A DNA stretch of 34,927 nucleotides. It comes from Brooklawnia sp. GTDB taxonomy: Bacteria > Actinomycetota > Actinomycetes > Propionibacteriales > Propionibacteriaceae. Shown in pieces: positions 11,574 through 22,231 of the stretch. Location: assembly GCA_012517115.1 (NCBI GenBank), contig JAAYVP010000136.1:1-34927 (forward strand), in the 5' to 3' direction. Positions within the stretch are counted from its first letter, which is position 1. The number at the start of each line of letters is the position of its first letter. The position numbers and the translations under genes were made by a program. The notes beneath the pieces were generated by a model, which ran no database searches, was not told the origin of the DNA, and saw only the letters and a program-made list of their open reading frames with translations.

Positions 11574-12781
11574 GGGGGCTGCGCTGGACCGTGCTCGGAT
11601 TGGTTGCCTTTGGGCTGGTGAGCTGCACGCAACCCCCGCCGGTCGCCCCGAGTGATTCGACACCAACCGCGCCGCAGCGACCCACCACGAGCGCATCAGC
11701 GCCGTCGGCCCCCGCCGGCAGCGTCACCAAGTCAGCCCTGCCCGCCGCCGACTGCCTTGAAGTCGCACGGCAACTCAGCCTGCCTGAGCAGGTCGGCCAG
11801 CTCTACATGATGGCGATCAATCCTGATACCCCGATCGAGTCCGCCGTCGCCAAGATGCAGCGCTCCGGCGCGGGCGCGGTCATCCTGCTGGGCAACCGCA
11901 CCGACCCACTTGCTCAAGTCACCACCTACACCCGGCAACTGCTGGCTGCCTCCCCGGAGCAGTTCCCAGTTCTGGTGGCGGTCGACCAAGAGGGCGGGCT
12001 TGTGCAACGGCTCCAGGGACCGGGCTTCGAAACCATTCCCGCGGCGATCGAGCAGGCAACCACCCCCGCCGACCAGTTGCGTGCCGACTGGCAGCGTTGG
12101 GGTGGCCAACTGGCTCAGGCGGGGGTGCTGTTCGACCTCGCCCCGGTAGCGGACGTGGTGCCGGCCGACCAGGTAGCCAGCAACGAGGCGATCGGGCAGT
12201 TGCGTCGTGGTTTCGGCGCGGACGCCACAGTGGTGGCCGATCGGGTGACTCAGGTGGTCCAAGGGCTGACCGCCGCCGGTGTCGCGAGCAGCGTCAAGCA
12301 CTTCCCTGGGCTGGGTAACGTGTCGCAGAACACCGACCTCGCCGTTGGCCATGACAACACCAGCCTGCTCACCGAAGCCGAGTTGGCGCCCTTCCAAGCC
12401 GCCATCAACGCCGGTGCAAGCTCGGTCATGGTGTCGTCGGCCATCTACAACCAAGTCGATCCCGCGAACCCGGCGGTCTTCTCGTCCGAGATCGTGACCG
12501 GCATCCTGCGCGAGCGGATGGGCTTCGACGGACTGATCATTTCCGACGACCTGGGGGTTGCGGCGGCGGTGGCGTCCTACGACGTCTCGACGCGCGGATT
12601 GCTTTTCCTCCGAGCAGGCGGAGACATGGTGATCGTTGCCGATCCCGAGGCCGCACAATCGATGGTGGACGCGACACTGGCCGCTGCCCAGTCCGATCCC
12701 AGCTTCGCAGCCCTGCTGGCCGACAAGGTGGCCCGGTTGTTCGCCGTCAAGGCCGAGGTCGGCTTGATGACCTGCAACTGA
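11570..12781 (+). CDS. glycoside hydrolase family 3 (beta-N-acetylhexosaminidase-like) lipoprotein
   Basis: Lipobox-like LVSC near the N-terminus; AVDQEGGLVQRL, KHFPGLGN, GFDGLIISDDLG. Overlaps mtr by 4 nt. Confidence 0.88.
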   Translation: MRGLRWTVLGLVAFGLVSCTQPPPVAPSDSTPTAPQRPTTSASAPSAPAGSVTKSALPAADCLEVARQLSLPEQVGQLYMMAINPDTPIESAVAKMQRSGAGAVILLGNRTDPLAQVTTYTRQLLAASPEQFPVLVAVDQEGGLVQRLQGPGFETIPAAIEQATTPADQLRADWQRWGGQLAQAGVLFDLAPVADVVPADQVASNEAIGQLRRGFGADATVVADRVTQVVQGLTAAGVASSVKHFPGLGNVSQNTDLAVGHDNTSLLTEAELAPFQAAINAGASSVMVSSAIYNQVDPANPAVFSSEIVTGILRERMGFDGLIISDDLGVAAAVASYDVSTRGLLFLRAGGDMVIVADPEAAQSMVDATLAAAQSDPSFAALLADKVARLFAVKAEVGLMTCN

Positions 12782-12862
12782 GGTTGCCCGGCTCGTGGCA
12801 GAAGATGACGCCCGGGGGTCCGTCGGCCAGTCGGGGGGCGTGCCGCCTGCGGGGTCGGAGGA

Positions 12863-13642
12863 TCAGCCGAACTGGCCGGTGATGTAGCGTTCGGTGTCCT
12901 TCTGCGATGGGTTGGTGAAGATCTTCTCGGTCAGGTCGAACTCGATCAGTTGGCCGGGCTTGCCGGTGCCCTCAATGTTGAAGAAGCCCGTCTTGTCGGA
13001 CACCCGGGATGCCTGCTGCATGTTGTGGGTCACGATGACGACGGTGTAGTTCTCCTTGAGTTCCTGGATCAGGTCTTCGATCGCCAGCGTCGAGATCGGG
13101 TCGAGCGCCGAGCAGGGCTCGTCCATCAGCAGCACCTCGGGCTGGATCGCGATCGCACGGGCGATGCACAACCGCTGTTGCTGGCCGCCCGACAGCCCGT
13201 TGCCGGGCGAGCCGAGACGGTCCTTCACCTCGTTCCAGAGGTTCGCGCCGCGCAGCGAGCGCTCGACGATTTCGTCCTTGTGGGCCTTGGGCATCTTGCG
13301 GGCGTTCAACTGGATGCCGGCGAGGACGTTGTCGCGGATGCTCATGGTGGGGAACGGGTTGGGCTGCTGGAAGACCATGCCCACCTGCTGGCGGACGCGG
13401 ACCGGATCAACGTTGGGTGCGTAGATGTCCTGGCCGTCCAACAACACTCTGCCCTCGACCCGCCCGCCCGGGGTAAGCTCCAGCATGCGGTCGAGGCAGC
13501 GAAGCACCGTCGACTTGCCGCAGCCCGAGGGGCCGATGAAGGCGGTGACCGCGCGCGGCTCAATCACCATGTTGACCCCCTTCACGGCGAGGAAGTTGCC
13601 GTAGTAGATGTTGAGGTCCTGCAACTCCATGCGCTTTGCCAT
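12863..13642 (-). CDS. pstB: phosphate ABC transporter ATP-binding protein PstB
   Basis: Walker [10 protein letters not shown], signature LSGGQQQRL, Walker [15 protein letters not shown]-terminal [18 protein letters not shown]. Confidence 0.96.
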   Translation of the reverse strand: MAKRMELQDLNIYYGNFLAVKGVNMVIEPRAVTAFIGPSGCGKSTVLRCLDRMLELTPGGRVEGRVLLDGQDIYAPNVDPVRVRQQVGMVFQQPNPFPTMSIRDNVLAGIQLNARKMPKAHKDEIVERSLRGANLWNEVKDRLGSPGNGLSGGQQQRLCIARAIAIQPEVLLMDEPCSALDPISTLAIEDLIQELKENYTVVIVTHNMQQASRVSDKTGFFNIEGTGKPGQLIEFDLTEKIFTNPSQKDTERYITGQFG

Positions 13643-13676
13643 CGGTGCGTCTTTCTGCTTTCCGGTCCAAGGGAGC

Positions 13677-14771
13677 TCAACGGTTGATCTTCGGCGCGAA
13701 GCGCTTGGCTACGTATCGTCCGATGACGTTGAGAATCATCACGATCAGCACAAGCACCAGCGCACCGGTCCAGGCGCGGTCGAAGTACGCCTGCTGAGGT
13801 CGTCCGGGCCGAGTGTATTCGTAGTAGACGAAGACTGGCAGCGCAGTCATCGGGTTCATGCCGCCGGCTGGCAACGCATTCGTGTTCATTGAATCGGTGA
13901 AACCCATCGTCACCAGCAGCGGCGCCGTCTCGCCGATGATGCGGGCGATAGCCAGGATAACCCCCGAGACGATGCCCGAGATCGAGGTCGGCAAGACAAC
14001 CTTGACGATCGTGCGCCACCGGGTGACCCCCAATGCGTAAGACGCCTCGCGGAGGCTGTTCGGCACCAGCCGGATGATCTCCTCAGAGTTGCGTACCACA
14101 TACGGCACCATCAGCACTGTCAACGCCACCGCGCCAGCCAAGCCCGACTTCGACGGGCCGATGACTGCAGAAAACAAGGCATACGCGAACAGGCCCGCCA
14201 CAATCGAGGGGATACCGGTCATGACATCGACCAGGAAGGTGATCACCTTCTTCGGCCCGCCCTTGCCGTACTCGACCAGGTAGATCGCGGTGAACAGGCC
14301 GACCGGGACGGAGAAGACGGTGGCCAGCCCGGTCACGACCAGGGTGCCCATGATCGCATGCGCGGCGCCGCCACCCTCGCCCACGACGTTGCGCTTGGTC
14401 TCGGTGAAGAACTGCCAATCGAAGCGGGGCAGCCCCTTCGAGATGACCTCCCACAGCAGCGATACGAGCGGCACCAGCGCGAGGACGAAAGCGCCGATGA
14501 TCACGTACCGGGCGACCCGGTTGACTGCGCGGCGTCGGCCCTCGACGCTGAACGCCAGGGCGTAGATGCCGACGAGAAACAGCGGCCCGCCCAGCAGTAT
14601 CGCCCCCACCAGGTTGAAGCTGCCGAACAGGGCCAGCAGGGCGGCCGCCACCGCAATCGAGATGACCAGCAACCCCAGGTCGGTGAACTTGGGCAGTTGT
14701 CCCGCGGTGAGGCTCATCCGCGGCATGTACTGGTCGCCGAGAGGGGCGTCGGGCTGAGCATCGGCGGTCAT
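13677..14771 (-). CDS. pstA: phosphate ABC transporter permease PstA
   Basis: Multi-TM permease: [42 protein letters not shown]; start MTADAQPD within a longer frame. Confidence 0.93.
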   Translation of the reverse strand: MTADAQPDAPLGDQYMPRMSLTAGQLPKFTDLGLLVISIAVAAALLALFGSFNLVGAILLGGPLFLVGIYALAFSVEGRRRAVNRVARYVIIGAFVLALVPLVSLLWEVISKGLPRFDWQFFTETKRNVVGEGGGAAHAIMGTLVVTGLATVFSVPVGLFTAIYLVEYGKGGPKKVITFLVDVMTGIPSIVAGLFAYALFSAVIGPSKSGLAGAVALTVLMVPYVVRNSEEIIRLVPNSLREASYALGVTRWRTIVKVVLPTSISGIVSGVILAIARIIGETAPLLVTMGFTDSMNTNALPAGGMNPMTALPVFVYYEYTRPGRPQQAYFDRAWTGALVLVLIVMILNVIGRYVAKRFAPKINR

Positions 14772-14775
14772 TGGT

Positions 14776-15762
14776 TCAGCCTTCCTTGTGGGCGCGCTTA
14801 TGAGCAAGCCGGAACCCGTGGCCGCTGGTGATGGCGCGGCCAGCCATATTGACCACGAAGGTGATGACGAACAGCACCAAGCCGGTGGCGATCAGTTGCG
14901 GAACCGCGTGCGAGTCTGCCTCCGGGAAGGCCAGGGCGATGTTCGACGCGATCGTGTTCGGGTTGTTTGAGGTGAGCAACTGGAAAGTGATGTTGCGTCC
15001 CCCGGAAAGCACCATGGCGACCGCCATCGTCTCACCCAGGGCACGCCCGAGGCCGAGCATGGCGGCTGAGACAACACCAGAGCGGCCAAAGGGGAGCACA
15101 ACCTGACCGATCATCTCCCAGCGTGTCGCCCCGAGGGCGAACGAGGCCTCTTCCTGCAGGCCGGGGGTGCGCAGGAATACTTCTCGCGACAGCGAGGTGA
15201 TGATCGGCAGGATCATGATCGCCAGCACAATCGCCGCGGTGAGCATCGTACGGCCGGTGCCAGAAACGTTGCCGCCGAACAGCGGAATCCACCCCAGGTT
15301 CGCCCCCAACCACTGGTAGATCGGCACCAGAGCCGGTGCTAAGACGTTGATGCCCCACAGGCCGAAGACGACCGACGGCACGGCCGCCAGCAGGTCGACG
15401 ACGAACGCCACCGGCGAGGCCAGCTGCTTCGGTGCGAAATGCGAGATGTACAAGGCGATCCCGATCGCGACCGGAACCGCCATCAGTAGTGCGAGGAAGG
15501 ACGACCAGATCGTCCCGAACAGGAAGGGGGCCACGTAACCCCACGTGTTGCCGTACGGAAGATCTGCAGCGTCGGCGACGAACGCCGGGACTGCTTGGAC
15601 GATGAGGAACGCGGCAACCGCCGCCAGGATCACGAGGATCAGCATGCCCGACCCGACGGAGAAACCCTTGAATACCGGGTCACCCAGCTTCCGCCGGTCG
15701 ACGAGCAGGGATTGATCTGGAGCCAGATCCTCGCTTACGACATTCCCGCCAGTTACTGTCAT
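14776..15762 (-). CDS. pstC: phosphate ABC transporter permease PstC
   Basis: AVPSVVFGLWGINVLAPAL, EASFALGATRWEMI, GRALGETMAVAMVLS; ATG at 15762 preceded by GGAG. Confidence 0.93.
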   Translation of the reverse strand: MTVTGGNVVSEDLAPDQSLLVDRRKLGDPVFKGFSVGSGMLILVILAAVAAFLIVQAVPAFVADAADLPYGNTWGYVAPFLFGTIWSSFLALLMAVPVAIGIALYISHFAPKQLASPVAFVVDLLAAVPSVVFGLWGINVLAPALVPIYQWLGANLGWIPLFGGNVSGTGRTMLTAAIVLAIMILPIITSLSREVFLRTPGLQEEASFALGATRWEMIGQVVLPFGRSGVVSAAMLGLGRALGETMAVAMVLSGGRNITFQLLTSNNPNTIASNIALAFPEADSHAVPQLIATGLVLFVITFVVNMAGRAITSGHGFRLAHKRAHKEG

Positions 15763-15813
15763 GCAATCTCCGATACGCGGTAGACAGGCGAACAGTGGTG
15801 CGATACCAGCCCG

Positions 15814-15833
15814 CTGGCCCCCGAAGGTGCCAG
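15814..15833 (-). promoter_or_regulatory. intercistronic pstS-pstC hairpin with UUCG tetraloop
   Basis: Minus-strand CTGGCACCTTCGGGGGCCAG: CTGGC/GCCAG, one A.G mismatch, CC/GG closing a UUCG loop. Confidence 0.55.
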
Positions 15834-15877
15834 GACGGACATCTTGGGGTACTTCAAGGTTCTCACCGAGCTTAAGC

Positions 15878-16957
15878 TCACTCGATCGTCGCCACAGCAG
15901 CCTGGACACCCTGGGCAAGTTCGCCCGCCAGTGGAGCGTTCCCCGCCTGCGGAACAGCGGCCAACTGGCCCTCGTCGGAGGCCAGGTAGCTGAGGTATGC
16001 GTTCACCAGCTCACCGGTTGCGGGGTCGGCGTACTGCTGGCAGGCGATCGCGTAGGAGACCAGGACGAACGGGTACCCCGCCGCGGTCCGGTCGAGTTCG
16101 AGAGTCCAGTCGTTGGTGCTGGCGGCAACCCTTTCGGAGGCCTCGACGACTTGTGCGGCGGCCTCGGCGGTCGGACCGACGTAGTCGGCCATGCCGTCGA
16201 GGCTGTAAGAGACCATCGTCATGGCTTCGGCGACCCCCGAAATGTCGGCGTAGCCGATGGTGCCCGAGCCGCTCTGGACAGCCGCGACGACGCCGCTGGT
16301 GCCTTGGGCGCCTTCACCCTGGAACGCAGCCGGCCAGTCACCGGACGCCCGCTCGGTCCAGACTGCGGGCGCAACCTGCGACAGAGTCGAGGTGAAGTTC
16401 TCGGTGGTACCTGAGTTGTCCGAGCGGTGCACGGGGGTGATCGTCAGGTTGGGCAGGCTGACGCCGGTATTGAGCGCGACGATAGCGGGGTCGTTCCAGT
16501 TGGTGATCTGGCCAGCGAAGATCTTGGCTATGACCTCAGCGGTCAGGTTGAGCTCCGTCACGCCGTCGACGTTGAAGATGATGGCGATCGGCGAGATATA
16601 GACGGGCAGATTGATCGGGGAGGTGCCCGCAACGCACTTCGCGAATGCCCTGGTCATCTCCTCGTCGTTCAGCGCCCGGTCGGAGCCGGCGAAATCGGCG
16701 GCACCGTCTGAGAAGGCGGTCCGGCCAGCGCCTGAGCCGTCGGGAGAGTAATTGATCGTGGCCTTCGGGTTGGCAGTCTGGAATCCGGCGCGCCAAGCCT
16801 CCTGGGCGGCGCGCATTGAGGAGGCCCCAACGCCCTGCAGCGTGCCGTGGTACCCGTCGCTGGCGCTGCCAGCTGCGTCGTCGCCGGAGACGCCGCCGCA
16901 GGCGGTGAGCGTCAAGGCGGTTACAGCAGCCAGGGCGGCGCCGGTGCGCAGAGTCAT
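15878..16957 (-). CDS. pstS: phosphate ABC transporter substrate-binding lipoprotein PstS
   Basis: Lipobox LTACGG; GVGASSMRAAQEAWRAGF, DGSGAGRTAFSDGAADFAGSDR, HRSDNSGTTENFT. Confidence 0.95.
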   Translation of the reverse strand: MTLRTGAALAAVTALTLTACGGVSGDDAAGSASDGYHGTLQGVGASSMRAAQEAWRAGFQTANPKATINYSPDGSGAGRTAFSDGAADFAGSDRALNDEEMTRAFAKCVAGTSPINLPVYISPIAIIFNVDGVTELNLTAEVIAKIFAGQITNWNDPAIVALNTGVSLPNLTITPVHRSDNSGTTENFTSTLSQVAPAVWTERASGDWPAAFQGEGAQGTSGVVAAVQSGSGTIGYADISGVAEAMTMVSYSLDGMADYVGPTAEAAAQVVEASERVAASTNDWTLELDRTAAGYPFVLVSYAIACQQYADPATGELVNAYLSYLASDEGQLAAVPQAGNAPLAGELAQGVQAAVATIE

Positions 16958-17056
16958 CACTTTGAGTCCCTTCAGGGATTGTCCTTGTTCAGCGGGGGCC
17001 CAACAGGGCCCTTCCTGAAAAACTAAGGCGATCCAATGAAGAAGGCAGCGACGGCA

Positions 17057-17078
17057 GGTGAACGTTGGGTGAACGAGA
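17057..17078 (-). promoter_or_regulatory. PHO box (PhoP-type direct repeat, 11-bp period) upstream of pstS
   Basis: Minus strand reads GTTCACCCAACGTTCACCTG: two GTTCACC units exactly 11 bp apart (+ strand GGTGAAC at 17057-17063 and 17068-17074). Confidence 0.75.
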
Positions 17079-17122
17079 GATGTATGTTCGACGCCTGTGT
17101 GTGGCGGTTCGCCCGGACGAGG

Positions 17123-18004
17123 TCAGAGCTTGGGCGCAATGTGATGCGGTTTGTCGGCGGGCTCCTGCGCGCCGGGATAGACGAGCACCACTTCGGCTGG
17201 TTTGAGCACCCGCTCCGGTGCAACCCCGAGGAAGTCGAACATCGCCGGCAACACTGGGCGGTGCCCGCATATCACCAGCGGGCGGGCCGATTCCTGGGCC
17301 ACCGACCACAGCTGTGCCATGGCATCAATGACGCCACTGGGGTCCGCTTCGGCGGCCTCTTCGCTGATGGCGTGGATGGCGCGCACTTCGAGCCCGGCAT
17401 GTTCGGCGTAGGGGGCGAGCGTCCGCATGCACCGCGTTGAGGTGGAACTCGCCAGTTCGCCGACACCGAACGCTTCGAAGAGCGGGACGAGTGCCTTTGC
17501 CTGACGACGGCCACGCTCGGTGAGGCGACGGTCGGCGTCGAGGCCCTGCCACTGCTTGCGGTTCATCGCCTTGGCATGCCGGACCATCAAGATTGGGGGT
17601 CTCGGTTGGCTGCGCAACGCTTGGAGGATGGTTGCTGCATCGTCGCGGTAGCTGAGTTGCGCGATGGCGCGCTGCACCGGCCACCATTCGACCGCGTCAG
17701 CCTCACCGTCCAATTCGCCGGGTTTTTCGCCGGTCGGTTCTGCCAGCCACCAATGCACGATCTTCGGCCGGTCCGCCACCTGGTAACGAGTTGGCGACAG
17801 GTGATGACAGATCCGGACGCGGTAGCCGGTTTCTTCGGCCGCCTCCCGCACCGCCGCCACCGCAAGGTACTCATTGCTGGAGACCTTGCCCTTCGGCAAG
17901 CTCCAGTCGTCATAGGCGGGGCGATGCACCACCAAGACTTCGCGATCATCCCGGGGGCCTCGAAAGACCACCACGCCACTGGCGCTGATCAACTTGCCGG
18001 ACAT
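17123..18004 (-). CDS. Nudix hydrolase fused to histidine phosphatase (SixA-like); MutT1-type
   Basis: Nudix box GKVSSNEYLAVAAVREAAEETGY then ILMVRHAKA phosphatase motif and VICGHRPVL; directly downstream of ppk. Confidence 0.9.
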   Translation of the reverse strand: MSGKLISASGVVVFRGPRDDREVLVVHRPAYDDWSLPKGKVSSNEYLAVAAVREAAEETGYRVRICHHLSPTRYQVADRPKIVHWWLAEPTGEKPGELDGEADAVEWWPVQRAIAQLSYRDDAATILQALRSQPRPPILMVRHAKAMNRKQWQGLDADRRLTERGRRQAKALVPLFEAFGVGELASSTSTRCMRTLAPYAEHAGLEVRAIHAISEEAAEADPSGVIDAMAQLWSVAQESARPLVICGHRPVLPAMFDFLGVAPERVLKPAEVVLVYPGAQEPADKPHHIAPKL

Positions 18005-18006
18005 GC

Positions 18007-20106
18007 TCAATGCCTGCGCGTCGACACGCGTTCGATCAGGTACTCCTGGAGATCCCGCAACGGCCTGCCTTCGGTGTCGGTCGTGACCGGCGTCCAAACC
18101 TGATCATGTAGCCGCCAGCTCACCGTGGCGTCGTCGAACGCCAGCTCGAACATCTCGTCGATCTGCGCGATGTGCCCCGCGTTGGTCAGCGAGACGATCG
18201 CCTCGACCCGGCGGTCGAGGTTGCGATGCATCAAGTCGGAGCTGCCGATGCCGACCGAGGGATGCCCGGCATTCTCGAACCAGAAGATACGGGAATGCTC
18301 CAAGAAGCGGCCCAGAATGGACCGCACCCGGATGTTCTCGCTCAAGCCCGGCACCCCCGGCCGGAGGCCGCAGATGCCCCGCACCCACATGTCGACCGGG
18401 ACGCCGGCCAGGGACGCCCGATACAGCGCATCGATGATCGCCTCATCGATGATCGAGTTGATCTTGATCCGGATGCGCGCCGACAGGCCGGCCTTGCGGT
18501 TCGCGATTTCGCGATCGATGTTGGCGATCAAACCGCTTCGGATGCCTTCCGGGGCAACCAGCAGCCGCCGGTAGTGGGTTTCTTGGGTCATGCCCGACAG
18601 ATGGTTGAACAACCTAGCCACGTCGTCGGTGATGATCGGGTTCGAGGTCAACAACCCCATGTCTTCGTACTGCCGCGCGGTTTTCGGGTTGTAGTTGCCG
18701 GTTCCGAGATGCGCATAGCGGCGCAACCCGTCCGGTTCGTCTCGCACCACCAGCATCAGCTTGCAGTGCGTCTTCAACCCGACCATGCCGTAGACGACGT
18801 GGACGCCGTACTTCTCCAGCTTCCTCGCCCAGTCGATGTTCGCCTGCTCGTCGAAGCGTGCCTTGATTTCGACCAGCGCCAGCACCTGCTTGCCAGCCAT
18901 CGCAGCCTCGATCAGCGCGTCCACGATTGGTGAGTCGCCGCTGGTCCGGTACAGGGTCTGCTTGATCGCTAAGACCTGAGGGTCGGCAGCCGCCTGCTCG
19001 ACCAACCGCTGCACGCTGGTAGCGAATGAGTCATAGGGGTGCTGGACGAGGACATCCTTCTTGCGCAGCGCGGTGAAGATGTCAGCAGGCTTGCTGGTTT
19101 CCTTGCCGAGGGCCAGGTCGGGGTGGGTCTTCGGCAAGAACCCTGGGTAGCTGAGGTTCTCCCGATCGATGTTGGTCAGCGCGAACAACCCCGTCAGGTC
19201 GAGCGGGGACGACAATTTGAAGACCTCTTTCTCGGAGATGTCGAGCTCACCCATGAGCAGCTCAAGCATCTCGTCGTCGATGGTGTCCTCGACTTCCAGG
19301 CGCACTGGTGGACGCCCGACCTTGCGGCTGAGCAACTCTTTCTCAAGTGCAAACAGGATGTTCTCGGCGTCGTCCTCCTCCACCTCGAGGTCTTCGTTGC
19401 GGGTGACACGGAAGGTCGTGTGAGTCAGCACCTGCATGCCGCTGAAGATTTCTTCCAGATGCTGGACGATCACTTCCTCCAGCGGGACGAACCGGCCGTC
19501 GCCGAGTGCGACGAAGCGGGACAGGATGGCCGGCACTTTGACGCGGGCGAACTGGCGGCCACCGGTAACCGGGTGGCGCAGCAGCACCGCAAGGTTGATC
19601 GACAACCCCGAGATGTAGGGGAACGGGTGGCTCGGGTCGACCGCCAATGGAGTTAGCACCGGGAAGATGCGTTCGCTGAACAACTGGTGCATGCGGTGCT
19701 TCTCGGGCTCAGCCAGCTGGCGCCAACTTAGGATGCGGATGCCCTCCGCTTCCAACGCCGGCCGGACATCTTCGGAGAAGACCCTGGCTTGCTCGGCGAC
19801 CAATTCCGCAGTACGAGTCAGAATCGCGTCGTACAGGTCACGGGGGCGGATACCGGCGTTGGACGGCACGGCCACCCCGGCGTCGATGCGTCTCTTCAGC
19901 CCCGCCACCCGCACCATGAAGAACTCGTCCAGGTTGGATGAGAAGATCGCCAAGAACTTGGCGCGCTCCAGCAGCGGGACACGCAGCGAATCCTTCGCCA
20001 GATCGAGGACCCGGTTGTTGAAGGCCAACCAGCTGAGCTCGCGGTCGGAGTACCTGCCCTCGGGCAGCTCCGCCTGCTCGTCCGGTGCGACAGGCATCTC
20101 GGCCAT
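18007..20106 (-). CDS. ppk1: polyphosphate kinase 1
   Basis: [80 protein letters not shown]. Confidence 0.97.
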   Translation of the reverse strand: MAEMPVAPDEQAELPEGRYSDRELSWLAFNNRVLDLAKDSLRVPLLERAKFLAIFSSNLDEFFMVRVAGLKRRIDAGVAVPSNAGIRPRDLYDAILTRTAELVAEQARVFSEDVRPALEAEGIRILSWRQLAEPEKHRMHQLFSERIFPVLTPLAVDPSHPFPYISGLSINLAVLLRHPVTGGRQFARVKVPAILSRFVALGDGRFVPLEEVIVQHLEEIFSGMQVLTHTTFRVTRNEDLEVEEDDAENILFALEKELLSRKVGRPPVRLEVEDTIDDEMLELLMGELDISEKEVFKLSSPLDLTGLFALTNIDRENLSYPGFLPKTHPDLALGKETSKPADIFTALRKKDVLVQHPYDSFATSVQRLVEQAAADPQVLAIKQTLYRTSGDSPIVDALIEAAMAGKQVLALVEIKARFDEQANIDWARKLEKYGVHVVYGMVGLKTHCKLMLVVRDEPDGLRRYAHLGTGNYNPKTARQYEDMGLLTSNPIITDDVARLFNHLSGMTQETHYRRLLVAPEGIRSGLIANIDREIANRKAGLSARIRIKINSIIDEAIIDALYRASLAGVPVDMWVRGICGLRPGVPGLSENIRVRSILGRFLEHSRIFWFENAGHPSVGIGSSDLMHRNLDRRVEAIVSLTNAGHIAQIDEMFELAFDDATVSWRLHDQVWTPVTTDTEGRPLRDLQEYLIERVSTRRH

Positions 20107-20993
20107 CAATCCTCCTCGGCCTCGCCATAGGCGACATCGGTATGGGTGACCTCGAAGCCCGCGGTGCGGTACATGGCCACAACGCGCTCGTTGGACTGCT
20201 CCACGTAGAGATCAATGTGGGTGGCACCTAGTGAGCGCATGTGTATGATACCGGCGCTGAGCAGCGCCCGGCCAGCACCCCGGCCAGCAAAGTCGGGGTC
20301 GACACCGAGCACGTAGACCTCGCCGCGGGTTACGCCGTTGGGGGCGGTCAACTTCGTCCAGTGATAGCCGACCAAGCGACCGGTGGCATCGCGGGCGACC
20401 AGTAAGTCCTCATCGCGAAACCACTCCGACGCCATGCGCGCCCGGAAATCGTCGGCTGTCAGGGCGCCCTGTTCCGGGTGGTTGGCGAAGGCGGAGGCAT
20501 TCACCGCCACCAGCCGATCAAGGTCAGCCGGACGGAAATGGTCGAGGGTGGTGCCAGCAGGCAGGGCCAGGTCATCCGCCCAGGGGTAGCGTCTGGCGTC
20601 CAGCGTCATGATCAGCAGCCCTCGCACCGCCACGAGACCGAGTGAACGCGCCAGTGCCTTGGCGGCAGCCGAGTCACCGAAGGCCCACCAGGTGCGGGCC
20701 CGGCGGGATCTGCGGACCCGCTGCGCAAGCTCGCGGCCCAGCCCGCGGCGCCGACGGGCCGGGTCGATCACGAGCTGAACGCTGCCGTCGCGTCGCTGGA
20801 GTTGCGCGTAGCCGACCAGGTCGTCGTGCTCACGGGACAGCCAGTGGATGACCCCGGCGTTGCCTGCGCCCCGCAGCGCGAGCCGGGCGGCCTCGTTCAG
20901 TGGGCTGGCGCCGTCGGCCTTCTGGGCGCGCCCAACCATGTCGAGCACGTCATTGCGTTGCTTGTCGGTCAGATCCGCATGCTCGGTGATCAT
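20106..20993 (-). CDS. mshD: mycothiol synthase (GNAT)
   Basis: Tandem GNAT-like domains: [16 protein letters not shown] and [26 protein letters not shown] motif; C-terminal [19 protein letters not shown]. Stop and ppk start overlap by 1 nt. Confidence 0.92.
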   Translation of the reverse strand: MITEHADLTDKQRNDVLDMVGRAQKADGASPLNEAARLALRGAGNAGVIHWLSREHDDLVGYAQLQRRDGSVQLVIDPARRRRGLGRELAQRVRRSRRARTWWAFGDSAAAKALARSLGLVAVRGLLIMTLDARRYPWADDLALPAGTTLDHFRPADLDRLVAVNASAFANHPEQGALTADDFRARMASEWFRDEDLLVARDATGRLVGYHWTKLTAPNGVTRGEVYVLGVDPDFAGRGAGRALLSAGIIHMRSLGATHIDLYVEQSNERVVAMYRTAGFEVTHTDVAYGEAEED

Positions 20994-21057
20994 GCTTGAC
21001 CATACCCGCCGCTGCCCGGACAGAAACCCGTTACACGCGGTTGCGTCGAACGGCTGG

Positions 21058-21711
21058 TCAGCGGTTGGCGCCGAAACGGTAGCCGACGTTGCGTACGGTA
21101 CCGATCCAGGCGTCGTACTCGGGCCCGAGCTTGGCGCGTAGCCGCCTGATGTGGACGTCGACGGTGCGGGCGCCGCCGTAGTAGTCATAACCCCAGACCT
21201 CGCTCAAGAGCTGTTCGCGGGTCAGGACGCGCCCGGGGTGCGCGACCAGGTACTTGAGCAACTCGAACTCGGTGTAGGTGAGGTCGAGGGGCTGGCCTCC
21301 GACGGTGGCTAGGTAGGCGTCCTCATCGATCATCACTGGTCCGACGTTGAGGGTCTTGTTCGCAGGTTGGGCCTGCAAGAGGATCCGGATGCGGGCTTCG
21401 AACTCGGCAGGCCCGGCGTCCTCGAGAACGAAGTCGTCGATCTGCCAGTCCATGCCGACAACAGACAGACCGGTTGCGGGTACTAAGAGCAGGATCGGCC
21501 AATCCGACCCGCTGCCGTGCACCACCAGGCAGGCGGTGCGAGCTGCGATCAAGTCGGTGCGTGCATCGACGATCACGAGGCTGGCTTCGGGGGCGAGCTT
21601 GCCGATGTTGTCGCCACCGACTACGCGCCGCAATTCGTGGTTCAGCAGTTCGAGTGCGCTGGGCAGTGGCGACATCGCACCTCGCGGTGTGACGAACGCG
21701 ATCTCTACCAC
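21058..21711 (-). CDS. glnR: GlnR-like orphan winged-helix (OmpR-family) regulator
   Basis: C-terminal LDLTYTEFELLKYLVAHPGRVLTREQLLSEVWGYDYYGGARTVDVHIRRLRAKLGPEY; N-terminal receiver-like domain with VIVDARTDLIAART as in actinobacterial GlnR; neighbours mshD as in Mtb Rv0818-Rv0819. Confidence 0.8.
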   Translation of the reverse strand: MVEIAFVTPRGAMSPLPSALELLNHELRRVVGGDNIGKLAPEASLVIVDARTDLIAARTACLVVHGSGSDWPILLLVPATGLSVVGMDWQIDDFVLEDAGPAEFEARIRILLQAQPANKTLNVGPVMIDEDAYLATVGGQPLDLTYTEFELLKYLVAHPGRVLTREQLLSEVWGYDYYGGARTVDVHIRRLRAKLGPEYDAWIGTVRNVGYRFGANR

Positions 21712-21790
21712 GCTTGCCGCCTTCTGTTGCCACTCGCTCGAAGGCGAGGTTCTCGATCAGAATACCCAGCCGGAGCATCTGGGACGTGGG

Positions 21791-22231
21791 TCAGCGACCC
21801 CAATCCGCTGAGTCGAGAATGATTGTCACTGGTCCATCGTTGACCAATTCCACTTGCATATGGGCGCCAAATACCCCACTGGACACCTCGGCCCCCAACC
21901 CGGTCAGAGTCGATGCATAGGCGGCCACCAAGGGTTCGCTGGCCGCCCCGGGTGCGGCGGCGCTCCAGGAGGGCCGCCGTCCCTTGCGGGTGTTGGCGTA
22001 CAAGGTGAACTGGCTGACTACCAGGATCGGCGCTGCCAGGTCGGATGCCGACAGTTCGCCCTCGAAGATGCGCAGCGACCAGGTCTTCTCGGCCATCCGC
22101 CGGGCGATCTGCTCGGTGTCGTCGTGGGTGATGCCGACCAGGGCGACGAGCCCGGGTCGGCCCAGTTCGCCGCTCACGCGACCTTCGACCAGCACCCTGG
22201 CGCTGCTAGCCCGCTGCAAGACGACTCGCAT
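21791..22231 (-). CDS. dtd: D-aminoacyl-tRNA deacylase
   Basis: [52 protein letters not shown]. Confidence 0.96.
   Translation of the reverse strand: MRVVLQRASSARVLVEGRVSGELGRPGLVALVGITHDDTEQIARRMAEKTWSLRIFEGELSASDLAAPILVVSQFTLYANTRKGRRPSWSAAAPGAASEPLVAAYASTLTGLGAEVSSGVFGAHMQVELVNDGPVTIILDSADWGR

Noticed and set aside
11732-12658. 308-aa minus-strand ORF antisense to the GH3 gene
   Set aside because: Low-complexity shadow ORF with no recognisable motif over a convincing GH3 gene.
12808-12841. ACGCCC/GGGCGT inverted repeat between the GH3 gene and pstB
   Set aside because: Only 6 bp with a long loop and no T tract; too weak to call a terminator although the convergent position would suit one.
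12950-13687. 245-aa plus-strand ORF over pstB
   Set aside because: Mirror frame of PstB; PstB motifs are unambiguous.
15868-15879. 12-bp perfect palindrome GAGCTTAAGCTC at the pstS stop codon
   Set aside because: No loop for a hairpin, single copy, overlaps the stop codon; could be chance.
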